Of a stretch of 64,000 nt of DNA, positions 17,111 through 26,476 are shown one piece after another. Position 1 is the stretch's first letter. The number at the start of each line of letters is the position of its first letter. Location: assembly GCA_963744345.1 (NCBI GenBank), contig CAVUTD010000026.1, positions 62,001 to 126,000 of the forward strand, written 5' to 3'. The notes beneath the pieces were generated by a model. The model worked only from the letters and a program-made list of their open reading frames with translations, had not been told where the DNA came from and searched no databases. This DNA is from DASTFP01 sp963744345. Lineage in GTDB: Bacteria; Verrucomicrobiota; Verrucomicrobiia; Chthoniobacterales; Terrimicrobiaceae. Position numbers and translations under genes: made by a program.

Positions 17111-18370
17111 GTGTTTGAGAAATCCCTTTTTGGCGAGCGGATTGCCAGTGGCAGCGGCATCGAGGAGTTGATGGACGATCTCGGCCGGGCGATGGCGGGC
17201 GCTCATGGACCGGTGCGCATGCTCGGTGGCGGCAATCCAGCGCACATCCCCCAAATGCAGGCGATTTGGCGCGATCGCATGAACGTGATTCTGGCAGATC
17301 CGCCGTTATTCGATCGGATGATGACAAACTACGATCCGCCAAGAGGAAACGCCCGCTTCATCGCAGCACTTGCGGACTTGCTCCGGCGGGAGTTTGCCTG
17401 GAACGTCGCCCCCGAAAATATTGCGATTACAGCTGGCGGTCAAACAGCGTTCTTTTTTCTCTTTAATCTCCTGGCCGGTGAATTCCGCGATGGCCGGCGC
17501 AAGACAATACTTCTGCCGCTGATTCCTGAGTATATCGGCTACATGAACCAAGGGCTCGCTCCCGGACTTTTGCGTGCTCTTGAGCCGCGAATCGAATTTC
17601 TGCCAGAACATCGATTTAAGTACCACGTGGATTTCGATCGGCTTGCCCTCTCAAAGGACGTCGCGGCGCTTTGCGTCTCTCGTCCGACAAATCCCTCCGG
17701 GAACGTGCTGACGAACGAGGAGATCCATCGCTTGGCTGCGCTGGCCCGCGCAGCCGATGTGCCCTTGATCATCGATAATGCCTATGGAGTTCCCTTTCCC
17801 GGCATCTTGTTTCGCAAAGCCGACCCGATCTGGGATGAAAACATCATCCTCACGCTGAGCCTGTCCAAACTCGGGCTTCCGAACACGCGCACCGGAATTG
17901 TCGTGGCAAGGCCAGAGATCATCCGTGCCGTGGCTTCCATGACCGCGATTGTCGGCCTGGCCAACTGTTCTATTGGACAAGCCATCGTTCTGCCACTCGT
18001 GGAATCCGGGCAAATTCTCCAGTTAGCGCACGAGGTGGTGCGTCCATTTTACGAGCAAAAATCTCTCCGGGCACAGCAATGGATTGCCGAGTTCTTTCAG
18101 GACGAACTGGATTACCATGTGCATGTGAGCGAAGGCTCTTTGTTCTTATGGTTGTGGTTTCGCGGGATGAAGATCTCGGCGGAGACCCTTTATGCCCGCT
18201 TGAAGAATCGCGGCGTGCTCGTGATTCCGGGACACTACTTTGGAGTGGGCGCGGCCGAGGATTGGCGCCATGGCCATGAATGCATCCGCCTAAGTTTCGC
18301 GATGGACGAAGGCGCGGTTCGCGAAGGCATCGCGATCCTGGCCGAGGAAGTTGCCCAGGGATATCTCTGA
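17111..18370 (+). CDS. avtA: Valine-pyruvate aminotransferase
   Basis: Fold-type I PLP enzyme transferring the amino group between valine (or alanine) and 2-oxoisovalerate/pyruvate. 419 residues, matching AvtA length. Visible features are the N-terminal RMLGGGNPAHIPQ, which is distinctive for AvtA, NYDPPRGNARFI, the ring-stacking region ITAGGQTAFFF, SRPTNPSGNVL, IIDNAYGVPFPG with the PLP Asp, and the Schiff-base Lys in LSLSKLGLPNTRTG. It begins at GTG 17111; no better ATG exists. It is divergent from thiH, with 116 bases between starts. Confidence 0.9.
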   Translation: MFEKSLFGERIASGSGIEELMDDLGRAMAGAHGPVRMLGGGNPAHIPQMQAIWRDRMNVILADPPLFDRMMTNYDPPRGNARFIAALADLLRREFAWNVAPENIAITAGGQTAFFFLFNLLAGEFRDGRRKTILLPLIPEYIGYMNQGLAPGLLRALEPRIEFLPEHRFKYHVDFDRLALSKDVAALCVSRPTNPSGNVLTNEEIHRLAALARAADVPLIIDNAYGVPFPGILFRKADPIWDENIILTLSLSKLGLPNTRTGIVVARPEIIRAVASMTAIVGLANCSIGQAIVLPLVESGQILQLAHEVVRPFYEQKSLRAQQWIAEFFQDELDYHVHVSEGSLFLWLWFRGMKISAETLYARLKNRGVLVIPGHYFGVGAAEDWRHGHECIRLSFAMDEGAVREGIAILAEEVAQGYL

Positions 18371-18402
18371 ATGTCTTCGGGACAGCGCGGGTTCTTCTGA
18401 GT

Positions 18403-18966
18403 TTAAGCCGCGCGAGCTTTCTGGAATTCCAGCACGTTGATTGGCGGGAAATTCAGGGGACAATATTCCTTAGCGGTTAGGTCAAAAAGACCATTATTGT
18501 CGCAAAGTTGTGTTGTAATCTGATAGGTGATAAAACGGCTATCGTTGTTCATCACCGTCGCGATGTTCTGCAAAATCTTGTCCCTGGTCTTCGATTCGAT
18601 GACGAAGAATGGCACACCTGACAAAATGTAGTCACAATGTGGATGACCTAATTCGTGCAGCGTCTCCGGCAAACGCAAAGCATCGGTGTGAAGCACCATG
18701 ATACGATCATCGCCCCTGAATTGCTTTCGTAAATGCAAAACGAATTCCTCATCGAGCTCAAACAGGATGAGCCGAGACTCGGTGTTCATGCGTTTGACGA
18801 TCTGGCGGGTGTGGCACCCTTCGCCGGGACCGAGTTCGACGACAATACGTGGGCGTGAGAAATCAATGCGCCGGCTCGTCTGGCGGGTCAAAAACGGTGA
18901 GCTTGGCACAACGTAACCGACGCGGAGCGGATTGGCGAGTGCGCGCTTTAAGAAAAGAAGACTCAT
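18403..18966 (-). CDS. SAM-dependent methyltransferase, phospholipid N-methyltransferase-like
   Basis: A 187-residue class I methyltransferase. The SAM-binding motif VVELGPGEGCHTRQI is near residue 42, ILFELDEEF gives the acidic motif II, and DYILSGVPFFV occupies the motif IV position. The start (LFLKRALANPLRVGYVVPSS) resembles PmtA-type phospholipid N-methyltransferases and related rRNA-dimethylase-like proteins, which often begin with this phrase. It could therefore methylate phosphatidylethanolamine, but the substrate is not certain. It converges with avtA. About 165 bases without a gene separate it from gatA. Confidence 0.75.
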   Translation of the reverse strand: MSLLFLKRALANPLRVGYVVPSSPFLTRQTSRRIDFSRPRIVVELGPGEGCHTRQIVKRMNTESRLILFELDEEFVLHLRKQFRGDDRIMVLHTDALRLPETLHELGHPHCDYILSGVPFFVIESKTRDKILQNIATVMNNDSRFITYQITTQLCDNNGLFDLTAKEYCPLNFPPINVLEFQKARAA

Positions 18967-19132
18967 TCTAGGCAGTAAGGTTGATAGGTGTAGTTGGAAG
19001 TCCAGTTCGTCGGAGATCTCGCGGCAGATGGCTTTCTTGCGAACGTGGGGAGTCGGGAGAGGGGATGACTATCGTGGAGAGGTTATCCGTATGGCGGAGA
19101 GGTCGCTGATGATTTCGTGTCACGATCAGAGT

Positions 19133-20581
19133 TTATAAAGGTGGATTCTCCTTGCTCCAACCGGAAGCGCGTTCGTAGGCGTCAGCGATACCGAGCAATT
19201 GGGTTTCGGCTAAAGAATCTCCAAGAAACTGAAGACCAACGGGAAGTTTACTCTTGCCCTCCAGGACAAATCCGCACGGCACGCTGATCCCGCAGATCCC
19301 CGCCAGATTTGCGGCGATCGTGAAAATGTCAGCGAGGTACATCTTCAAGGGATCGCTGGTGCGTTCACCGATCGGAAAGGCGACGTCGGGTGAAGTGGGA
19401 CAAACGATGACGTCGACCTTTTCGAACGCCGCTGCGAAGTCCCGCCGTATGAGAGTACGAACTTTCTGCGCACGGAGGTAATAGGCGTCGTAGTATCCGC
19501 TGGAAAGCGCGTAGGTGCCAAGGATTATCCGGCGCTTCACCTCACTGCCGAATCCCTCTTCGCGACTCCGAAGATAGAGGTCCATCAGATCGTTAGGTCT
19601 GCTTGCGCGTTTGCCGTAACGAACCCCATCGAAGCGCGCGAGGTTGGCTGAAGCTTCCGCTGTGGCGATAATGTAATACACGGACACCGCATATTCTGTA
19701 TGCGGCAAGGAGAGTTCGACAAGCTCCGCGCCATGTTCCTGGCACTGTCGAATCGCGGCTTCGATGGTGGCTTTTACACGAGCGTCCATCCCATCGACAA
19801 AGTACTCCTTAGGAATCCCGAGGCGCGCGCCTTTGAGATCCCGACCGAGTTCTGCGGTGAAATCCTCTTTTGGGCCGTCCAGGGAGGTGGAGTCCATGGG
19901 ATCGCGTCCAGCGATGACGTTAAGCAAGAGGGCGCAATCGTGTGTCGTCCGGGCGAAAGGGCCGATCTGATCCAGCGAAGAAGCAAAGGCGACCAGACCA
20001 TAGCGAGAGACTCGCCCGTAGCTTGGCTTTAAGCCAACACACCCGCACAGCGCCGCCGGCTGGCGGATTGAGCCGCCAGTATCTGAACCAAGCGCAACGG
20101 GAATCTCGCACGCGGCAACGGCAGCCGCCGATCCACCGCTGGAGCCGCCGGGAATTCTGGTGGTGTCCCAAGGGTTGCACGTGGTCTGAAATGCTGAGTT
20201 TTCGGTCGAAGAACCCATCGCAAATTCATCCATATTCAGCCTGCCGAACGGGATCGCCCCTGCGCTGCGCAGACGCGCAACTGCCGTTGCGTCATAGAGT
20301 CCGATGTAGCCCTGCAGAATTTTCGAGGCACAGGTGCAGGGATCGCCCTTTACGTTGATCACATCTTTTATACCGACGGGAATTCCTCCCAGAGGAAGCG
20401 AAACGTCCGCTGTTTCCGCTTGACGCAGTGCGGCCTCAAAATCCCGCGACAGGAAGGCATGGATGGTTGGATCCACCGATTGGATGCGTGACTCCAAAGC
20501 TCGGATCAAATCAACCGGATCGAAAGCTTTGGCGCGAAAGCCTTGCTGAATTTCTGGAATGGTGAGGCCAGCGAGATCCAT
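19133..20581 (-). CDS. gatA: Aspartyl/glutamyl-tRNA amidotransferase subunit A
   Basis: Amidase subunit of GatCAB, which converts Glu-tRNA(Gln) and/or Asp-tRNA(Asn) to the amidated forms. 482 residues, standard length. The amidase-signature triad is complete: Lys in GIKDVINVKG, cis-Ser in GGSSGGSAAAVA and the nucleophile Ser in GSDTGGSIRQPA. The C-terminal FTIAANLAGICGISVPCGF is characteristic of GatA. gatC lies 18 bases upstream on the same strand. gatB is not in the window and must be elsewhere. Confidence 0.95.
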   Translation of the reverse strand: MDLAGLTIPEIQQGFRAKAFDPVDLIRALESRIQSVDPTIHAFLSRDFEAALRQAETADVSLPLGGIPVGIKDVINVKGDPCTCASKILQGYIGLYDATAVARLRSAGAIPFGRLNMDEFAMGSSTENSAFQTTCNPWDTTRIPGGSSGGSAAAVAACEIPVALGSDTGGSIRQPAALCGCVGLKPSYGRVSRYGLVAFASSLDQIGPFARTTHDCALLLNVIAGRDPMDSTSLDGPKEDFTAELGRDLKGARLGIPKEYFVDGMDARVKATIEAAIRQCQEHGAELVELSLPHTEYAVSVYYIIATAEASANLARFDGVRYGKRASRPNDLMDLYLRSREEGFGSEVKRRIILGTYALSSGYYDAYYLRAQKVRTLIRRDFAAAFEKVDVIVCPTSPDVAFPIGERTSDPLKMYLADIFTIAANLAGICGISVPCGFVLEGKSKLPVGLQFLGDSLAETQLLGIADAYERASGWSKENPPL

Positions 20582-20599
20582 GGAGAAACAAAAAGCCGT

Positions 20600-20887
20600 T
20601 TAATCCACGACTTTTGGAACGATAACCAGATTGTTCGCGGCGCGAGGCGCAAGGTTGAGGGCCAGTTCGCGGGAGATGCTCGCACTTGGGGTGTCCTGGC
20701 GAACGACGTTGAAAATTGGATACGTGTGTGCGGTCGGCTCCACGTCGGAAACGTCAAGCTTTTTGAGGTGTTCGATATGCTCAAGAACGCGGCGCAGTTG
20801 ATCCTGGAATGTGGTTACTTCCTCTTCAGTTAACGCGATGCGCGCTAATTTCGCCACATAACGAACATCAAGATCGGGGCTACTCAT
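20600..20887 (-). CDS. gatC: Aspartyl/glutamyl-tRNA amidotransferase subunit C
   Basis: A 95-residue GatC that wraps around GatA/GatB and stabilises the complex. The family's opening DVRYVAKLARIALTEEEV is followed by LEHIEHLKKLDVSDVEPTAH and a C-terminal VIVPKVVD; the last segment normally reads VPKV. The first gene of the gatC-gatA operon, starting at an ATG. Confidence 0.93.
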   Translation of the reverse strand: MSSPDLDVRYVAKLARIALTEEEVTTFQDQLRRVLEHIEHLKKLDVSDVEPTAHTYPIFNVVRQDTPSASISRELALNLAPRAANNLVIVPKVVD

Positions 20888-20953
20888 GACGGGCCAATGG
20901 TATTATGGCTATCTTCCTGGGGCGCAAGACGCCGCCGCCGAAGCTCGCGGAAA

Positions 20954-22073
20954 TCATACGATGCGGTGCGTTGTCACCGGATCGAAGAGATGCACAGCGG
21001 TCGGGTTGATCTGAAACGTGAAAAGATGGCCTGCGTCGGCTTGTTGCGCTCCCGCCGGACTACGGCTGATAATGGGGTGCACGCCGGTGTGCAGGTGAAA
21101 ATAGGTTTCGGCCCCCATGGGCTCGACGACATCCACCACCGCTTGGAAACGGTTGTTCGAGGAAGATTGTTCGGAACGCACGAATTCGCAATTCTCCGGG
21201 CGAACGCCAAGGATCACTTCCTTTTCAAGGTAACCTGTCGCGGCCTTGCGGTCGCCGAGGTCAACTGAGATCACGCCGCCTTTCTCTTCGCGGAAAACAA
21301 GGGCGCCCTCGCGCCCGTGTAAGCTGCCCTTGACAAGATTCATCTGAGGGCTGCCCAGGAAGCCGGCAACGAAAAGATTGTTTGGTTCGCTGTAGATTTG
21401 CAGAGGGCTATCTACTTGTTGAATCACCCCGTCTTTCATCACCACGATGCGCGTGCCCATCGTCATCGCCTCGATTTGATCGTGGGTTACATAGATCATC
21501 GTAGCTTGCAGACGCTGGTGGAGTTTGGCGATCTCCGTGCGCATCTGAACGCGCATTTTGGCGTCGAGATTGGAAAGCGGCTCGTCAAAGAGAAACACTT
21601 CCGGTTGCCGCACGATCGCGCGGCCGACGGCAACGCGCTGGCGCTGTCCTCCGGAAAGGGCCCGAGGTCTGCGATTGAGAAATTGTTCGATGCCCAGGAT
21701 GGTTGCGGCTTCCAGCACGCGTTTCTTGATCTCTGCCTTGGGGAATTTCCTCAACTCAAGACCAAAGGCCATATTTTCGTACACGCTCATGTGGGGATAG
21801 AGCGCGTAATTCTGGAAAACCATGGCGATGTCTCGATCTTTGGGAGGGAGATCATTGACGCGCTTGCCGCCGATCAGAACGTCCCCCTTCGAGATTTCCT
21901 CAAGACCGGCAATCATTCGCAGAGTCGTGGACTTTCCGCATCCAGAGGGGCCGACGAAGACGACAAACTCCCGATCCTGGATCTCGAGACTAAAATCCTC
22001 TACGGCGGCTATCTCCTTGCCTCTCTCTCCGGGAAAGAGTTTGTAAACGTTTTTTAAGGGTGACGTTGGCCAT
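20954..22073 (-). CDS. ugpC: UgpC/MalK-type sugar ABC transporter ATPase, frameshift near start
   Basis: ATPase of the CUT1 carbohydrate-importer class. The main frame has Walker A GPSGCGKST, Q-loop VFQNYALYPHMS, signature LSGGQRQRVAVGRAI, Walker B VFLFDEPLSNLDAK, H-loop THDQ and the C-terminal OB-like regulatory domain (GVRPENCEF). The expected opening, MANVTLKNVYKLFPGERGK, can be read only if one A is removed from the six-A run at 22050-22055 (minus-strand reading). With the ATG at 22073 that gives a normal-length protein. As written, translation would need an unsupported upstream start. No permease or binding protein adjoins it, so it may serve several sugar transporters, as MsmX does. Confidence 0.85.
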
Positions 22074-22223
22074 TCGCGTTTTTCGGGGTGTCCGCGGTTT
22101 CCTACAGTGCGAGTATTCTGTTGAGTAAAGCCGGCTAAGGTAACTTCGAAGGATATGGAGGTCAACCTTCAGGGTCGCCCTCCCGGGGTCGGAACGGTAT
22201 GAAAGTTGCTATCGACCTCAGAC

Positions 22224-23260
22224 ATGACTTTGGAGCCGGCAGAGGCGGCGGTGACCCGGGCTAGTCAGCTGGCCGCAGTTTTTTCCTCATTGAAAAATCT
22301 TGGTTTGGTCGACCGCGGCTTTCTCAACGAAATCATGCGAAGAATTCTGGTGGCAAATCCCGGATTGCTTGGTGTCTGGACGGTCTGGGAGCCGGACCGG
22401 CTCGATGGGCTGGATGCGACTTTTGCCGGGGCGCCGGGTCATGATGCGAGCGGACGGTTCGTGCCACTCTGGCATCGCTGTGGCGGCAAGATTCAGCTCG
22501 AGGCGAACAATGATTACGACAAACCCTCTGCTGAATGGTACTTCGCACCCGCTCGGCTGAGGACGGAGGTCCTCATCGGCCCTTATGAATATCGCGTCGC
22601 TGGAGAGACCCTTTTCATCACCAGCAAGGCGGCGCCGATTCTTCATGAGGGCAGATGTGTCGGCGTCGCGGGTTTCGACATCCACATGGATCTGATGTTC
22701 GAATCCATGCCTGCATTAGGAGCTTTCGAAGCCATCGAAGCAGTTCTCGGTCGCGGACATGTCCTGCTGGGAGATGACGGCCAGGTGCGATATTGCAGCC
22801 AGGCGACACGTCGTTTAATCCGGCGGTATGTTGGAGGTAAGCCAGGGTGCGCGCGTCGAATGCCGGAGTATCTCGACGAGCTCATTCCAAGGCTGCGTCG
22901 GACGGTCTCTCACCACAATATAAGATCAAGGGTGCGTGGTCGTTTCGCAGCGGACCTCGCAGGCTGGTCGTTCGGTTTACGCGACATCCCCATACGGACG
23001 GCGTTCTCTTGCTTGTCGACGAACAGATCGACGCTGGCACCTTGTGCGGGATGCCAGTCACCCTCACCCCGCGTGAGCAGGAAGTCGCGAATTGGGTTGC
23101 TCAGGGGAAATCGAACGAGGAAATCGCAATCATACTGGGCATCAGTTCTCACACCGTGAAAAACCATCTCGATAAGATCTTCCGCAAACTCGGAGTGGAA
23201 AACCGCTACGCCGCGGCCATGGCCATGCAGAGCTATTTTCACGCCGCAAACCATAATTAG
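22224..23260 (+). CDS. Cache-domain LuxR-family transcriptional regulator, frameshifted
   Basis: The N-terminal half reads as a Cache sensor domain: NPGLLGVWTVWEPDRLDG, GRFVPLWHRCGG, the Tyr-rich ligand-side segment ending in EWYFAPAR, PYEYRVAGETLFITSKAAPI and GVAGFDIHMD. No signal peptide or transmembrane helix precedes it, so it should be cytoplasmic. The C-terminal part is in another frame and has a LuxR/GerE HTH: LTPREQEVANWVAQGKSNEE, then ISSHTVKNHLDKIFRKLGV. The frame changes between about 22880 and 22925, most simply by loss of one base. It is divergent from ugpC and directly upstream of the glutamine amidotransferase, so it probably controls the nitrogen island. Confidence 0.75.
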
Positions 23261-23278
23261 ATAGGAAGATCTTCCTAT
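23261..23278. promoter_or_regulatory. 18-bp perfect palindrome, candidate operator
   Basis: ATAGGAAGATCTTCCTAT is identical to its reverse complement. It begins directly after the luxR stop codon and lies 130 bases upstream of the glutamine amidotransferase start. It is not followed by a T-run and has no loop, so it is unlikely to be a terminator. A dimeric LuxR-type regulator is a plausible binder (inference). Confidence 0.45.
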
Positions 23279-23407
23279 TGCGTAAATCGGGTCGTCCGGC
23301 ACACTCGTTCGACATGAAGTCCATAGGAGACTGAGGCCGCGACAGATCTGGCCGGGTGCTCCTGCTTTCCACTGAAGCATGCGCGGTCGGACAAGATTGC
23401 GGAAGTC

Positions 23408-24112
23408 ATGAGAAAGAGAACGGTTCTGTTCATCCAACACGGCGAAGTCGACAAGCCTGGCCTGCTCGGCGACACCCTGGAGGCGGCGGGCATTCCTATG
23501 AGTATCATCCGTCCAGATCTTGGCCAGGCGGTTCCAGAGTGCCTCGATGGCTTCGCGGGCCTGGTCTTGGGCGGAGGTTCGCAGGGCGCCTACGAGCAGG
23601 AAAAGTATCCCTATCTCTCCACGGAGTGTGCCTTGATTCGCCATGCGGCATCACAAGGTCAGCCGGTTCTCGGATTGTGCTTAGGCGCTCAATTGATGGC
23701 TTCGGCTCTCGGAGCAAGGGTACAGCCAGGCCGACGCGAGATGGGATTCTACGAGGTAACCTTGGATCCCATCTCTGAATACGATTGTCTTTGGCGTGGC
23801 ATGCCTGGGAAGTTCGTCGCCACTCACTGGCACGGAGATGTCTTCGATATTCCTCCTGGGGGCATGCGCTTGGCAAGGTCCGCGCTGACGCCAAATCAAC
23901 TCTTCCGTTATGGTCACGCGCTGTATGGGTTGCAATTTCATCTGGAAATGACACCGGCGTTGTTGGAAGAGGCCGTCAAAAAAGCCCATGGGCTGCTTGT
24001 CCAATCGGGTATCGATGCAGACTTGATCTGGCAACAGGGGCAGCAATTCCTGCCAGTCCTGCAAGAAACGGCGTCGACGGTCTTTGCTCGTTGGGCTGAG
24101 ATGCTGTGCTAA
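23408..24112 (+). CDS. Class I glutamine amidotransferase (GMP-synthase-like)
   Basis: A 234-residue stand-alone GATase1 domain. The nucleophile Cys is in LGLCLGAQLMA, the catalytic His and Glu are in LQFHLEMTP, and HWHGDVF is the usual family block. It would hydrolyse glutamine or a gamma-glutamyl compound; the acceptor is unknown. Position between the Cache-LuxR regulator and the ABC transporter suggests a role in handling the nitrogen compound taken up, for example deglutamylation or amide transfer (inference). About 195 bases separate it from the transporter, and they contain a sigma-54-type promoter. Confidence 0.8.
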   Translation: MRKRTVLFIQHGEVDKPGLLGDTLEAAGIPMSIIRPDLGQAVPECLDGFAGLVLGGGSQGAYEQEKYPYLSTECALIRHAASQGQPVLGLCLGAQLMASALGARVQPGRREMGFYEVTLDPISEYDCLWRGMPGKFVATHWHGDVFDIPPGGMRLARSALTPNQLFRYGHALYGLQFHLEMTPALLEEAVKKAHGLLVQSGIDADLIWQQGQQFLPVLQETASTVFARWAEMLC

Positions 24113-24265
24113 TCTGGTGCGGGCCGTTGTAAAGGATCCGTGGGGAGGGAGGGAACCTTCCGTTTGTCTGAAATCATTCACATTTTCAAGTCCATGGGCC
24201 CGTTTTTTCCAGCGGAATACCCTCTTGTCTCTGATTGCGATTGAAGTTCGGACGACAAGTCAGCG

Positions 24266-24280
24266 TGGCATGGCACTTGC
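24266..24280 (+). promoter_or_regulatory. Sigma-54 (RpoN) promoter
   Basis: TGGCATGGCACTTGC matches the RpoN consensus TGGCAC-N5-TTGC with one mismatch. The invariant GG (24267-24268) and GC (24279-24280) are separated by the required 10 bases. It lies 27 bases before the ATG of the substrate-binding protein, which would place transcription start near 24292. Such promoters need an NtrC-type activator and are typical of nitrogen-controlled operons. No such activator gene is in the window. Confidence 0.7.
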
Positions 24281-24307
24281 TCAGTATCAACGAAGCTGAC
24301 ACTCGGT

Positions 24308-25294
24308 ATGCTCAACAAAAGTTTTAAAAAGGCCCTTCTTCAATTTCAGGCAACTCTGCTTGGTGCGTTTCTGATTATGTCGGCAAATGCCGAAACGCTG
24401 AAGATCGGCTATAGCGACTGGCCTGGATTCACGATTTTCGAAGTGGCCAAACAGAAGGGCTGGTTCAAGGATGCTGGCGTCGATGTCGATCTCATCTGGT
24501 TTGACTACTTGCCTTCCCTGGACGCATTCGCGGCCGGCAAAGTGGATGCGGTAACGGCTGTCGCTACCGACGCTCTCGTCAATGGGGCCAACGGCGCAAA
24601 GAGCAAGATCATTGCTCTCCTTGATTACAGCGATGGCAGCGACATGATCATTGGCAAGCCCGGCATCGAGTCCTTCAAAGACCTCAAGGGCCAGAAGGTC
24701 GCCATTGAGGTGACCTTGGTCGAGCACCTTCTGTTGCTCGAAGCGCTCAAACAGCATGGTATGACGCAGGCCGACGTCGAAATTGTCAATACGGCAACCA
24801 ACGAGACGCCACAGACACTCGCATCGGGTAAGGTCGGCGCCGTCGGCGCGTGGTATCCTGTTTCCAGTCAGGCGCTCACCCAAGTCCCAGGATCGAAGAA
24901 GCTCTTCACGAGCGCCGACGCTAAAGGGTTGATTTACGACGTGCTTGCGGTGAATCCGGTAAGCTTCTCTCAACACAAAGACGACTGGGCGAAAGTCGTG
25001 CGCATTTTTTACAAGTGCGTCGACTACATCAATGACCCGGCTACGCGAGAGGATGCCATCAAGATCATGGCGGCGAGGGCGGGGGCCGACGTTGTAGAGT
25101 ACGCGAAAAATGTTCCTGGCACTCATTTCCTGACTCTTGGCGAGGCCAAGGCCGCCTTCAAAAAGGGCGACGGTTTTGACTCGATTTATGGTTCGATGAC
25201 GATTGGGAACCAATTCAATCTCGATAATAACGTCTATAAGGAATCGCAAAAGCCAGCCAGCTATCTCGCGCCAAGCATCGTTGAAGGCATGTAA
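24308..25294 (+). CDS. ABC transporter substrate-binding protein, urea-carboxylase/guanidine-associated class
   Basis: A 328-residue periplasmic binding protein of the NMT1/SsuA/TauA-like fold. It has a signal peptide (basic start, hydrophobic core, predicted cleavage after SANA). The mature protein begins ETLKIGYSDWPGFTIFEVAK and contains QKVAIEVTLVEHLLLLEALK, GAVGAWYPVSSQAL and NNVYKESQKPASYLAPSIVE. From memory these blocks fit binding proteins encoded beside urea carboxylase and allophanate hydrolase genes, which in several bacteria handle guanidine or urea. The ligand is inferred from this and from the downstream allophanate hydrolase. First gene after the RpoN promoter. Confidence 0.82.
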   Translation: MLNKSFKKALLQFQATLLGAFLIMSANAETLKIGYSDWPGFTIFEVAKQKGWFKDAGVDVDLIWFDYLPSLDAFAAGKVDAVTAVATDALVNGANGAKSKIIALLDYSDGSDMIIGKPGIESFKDLKGQKVAIEVTLVEHLLLLEALKQHGMTQADVEIVNTATNETPQTLASGKVGAVGAWYPVSSQALTQVPGSKKLFTSADAKGLIYDVLAVNPVSFSQHKDDWAKVVRIFYKCVDYINDPATREDAIKIMAARAGADVVEYAKNVPGTHFLTLGEAKAAFKKGDGFDSIYGSMTIGNQFNLDNNVYKESQKPASYLAPSIVEGM

Positions 25295-25318
25295 ACCGCA
25301 GGCTGGAATCTAGCAATC

Positions 25319-26425
25319 ATGGCTCGTCGCGATTGGTTGGGGCTAAAGGAGGAATTGCCCGAAAGGTTGCGGCTTGTTCTGACAATACTTTCCTTCATTC
25401 TTCCCCTGCTCCTTTGGTGCGCAGTCAGCTACGTGCCCTTCTTCTGGCATCCTCTAACGCGGATTACGGATCCGGCCGGCGTCGAACATTTCGTCGAGGG
25501 CATGGAGGTTCCTAATGCAGAATTCGCCAGGCAAGTGGAGATCGCAACCGCGGCAGGTGACGATCTTCCGACGGGCTTCCGCGTCAATCCAGTGTACCTG
25601 CCAGCGCCGCACGAGGTGGTCGTGGCGTTTTACACGGCGTTTACCACACCACCGCGCCTTCCGAACGAACCATGGCTGCATGAGAGCCTCGGCCGAAGCA
25701 TCCGGACAATTTTCTTTGGGTTTCTCATCTCCTCCCTTCTCGGGGTGCCTCTGGGGATTCTCTGTGGAACCTATCGCCTCTTTGCGCATCTTCAGGAACC
25801 ATTCGTCGAATTCTTTCGCTATTTGCCTGCGCCAGCATTTGGCGCTTTGTGCGTAGCGATTCTCGGTATCGACGATGCTCCGAAAATTGCGATCATTGTG
25901 ATCGGAACATTTTTCCAGCAGGTGTTGGTCATTTCCAACACCGTGCGCAAAGTGGATCCGGCTCTTGTGGAAGCCGCCCAAACTCTGGGCGCACGAGGAT
26001 CACGTCTGGTTGGGCGCGTTGTCATCCCCGCTTCGATCACCGATATCTACACCGATATGCGCATTCTGCTTGGATGGGCATGGACATATCTGATTGTTGC
26101 GGAAGTTGTCGGTACGATGTCCGGCATTACCTTTTTCATCAACCAGCAGGCACGTTATCGCAATTTCGACAATGTCTATGCGGCGATCATGATGATCGGC
26201 ATTATTGGCTTAACCACAGACATCGCACTGTCCTGGCTTGGAAAAGGTCTTTTCCCGTGGAAGCGGAAGGTTCGCGCCAAAAGGCCAGCCGCCGCGACAA
26301 ACCTCACGAGAAAGGATTCGTCATCTTTGGAAGAAGAAGCGCCACCATCACCGGTTTTGGATAACTTTGGAAAGCTCGAACCGCCTGTCGCACGCGATGC
26401 TGGCGCAACCCCCATGCAATCCTGA
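25319..26425 (+). CDS. ABC transporter permease, SsuC/TauC-like (urea/guanidine class)
   Basis: A 368-residue inner-membrane permease. A first helix (LTILSFILPLLLWCAVSYVP) is followed by a periplasmic segment of roughly 90 residues containing RVNPVYLPAPHEVV, then the core of about five helices. The coupling EAA loop is VEAAQTLGARGSRLVGRVVIPAS. The long loop after the first helix and the roughly 55-residue hydrophilic C-terminal tail are longer than in the taurine permeases; the loop is usual in the urea-carboxylase-linked subgroup as I recall it. It starts 24 bases after the binding-protein stop. Confidence 0.83.
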   Translation: MARRDWLGLKEELPERLRLVLTILSFILPLLLWCAVSYVPFFWHPLTRITDPAGVEHFVEGMEVPNAEFARQVEIATAAGDDLPTGFRVNPVYLPAPHEVVVAFYTAFTTPPRLPNEPWLHESLGRSIRTIFFGFLISSLLGVPLGILCGTYRLFAHLQEPFVEFFRYLPAPAFGALCVAILGIDDAPKIAIIVIGTFFQQVLVISNTVRKVDPALVEAAQTLGARGSRLVGRVVIPASITDIYTDMRILLGWAWTYLIVAEVVGTMSGITFFINQQARYRNFDNVYAAIMMIGIIGLTTDIALSWLGKGLFPWKRKVRAKRPAAATNLTRKDSSSLEEEAPPSPVLDNFGKLEPPVARDAGATPMQS

Positions 26426-26476
26426 CCTTTGCTGACGTCACTCGAACTTCCCGATTACCATAGACAGGAAGCGCCC

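Noticed and set aside
24113..24307. A guanidine (ykkC) or other riboswitch before the transporter operon
   Set aside because: No recognisable conserved core; the sigma-54 element is the only clear signal in this spacer.
24287..25249. A 320-codon minus-strand open frame opposite the substrate-binding protein gene
   Set aside because: Purely antisense to a gene with clear signal peptide and family motifs; no domain recognisable in the antisense product.
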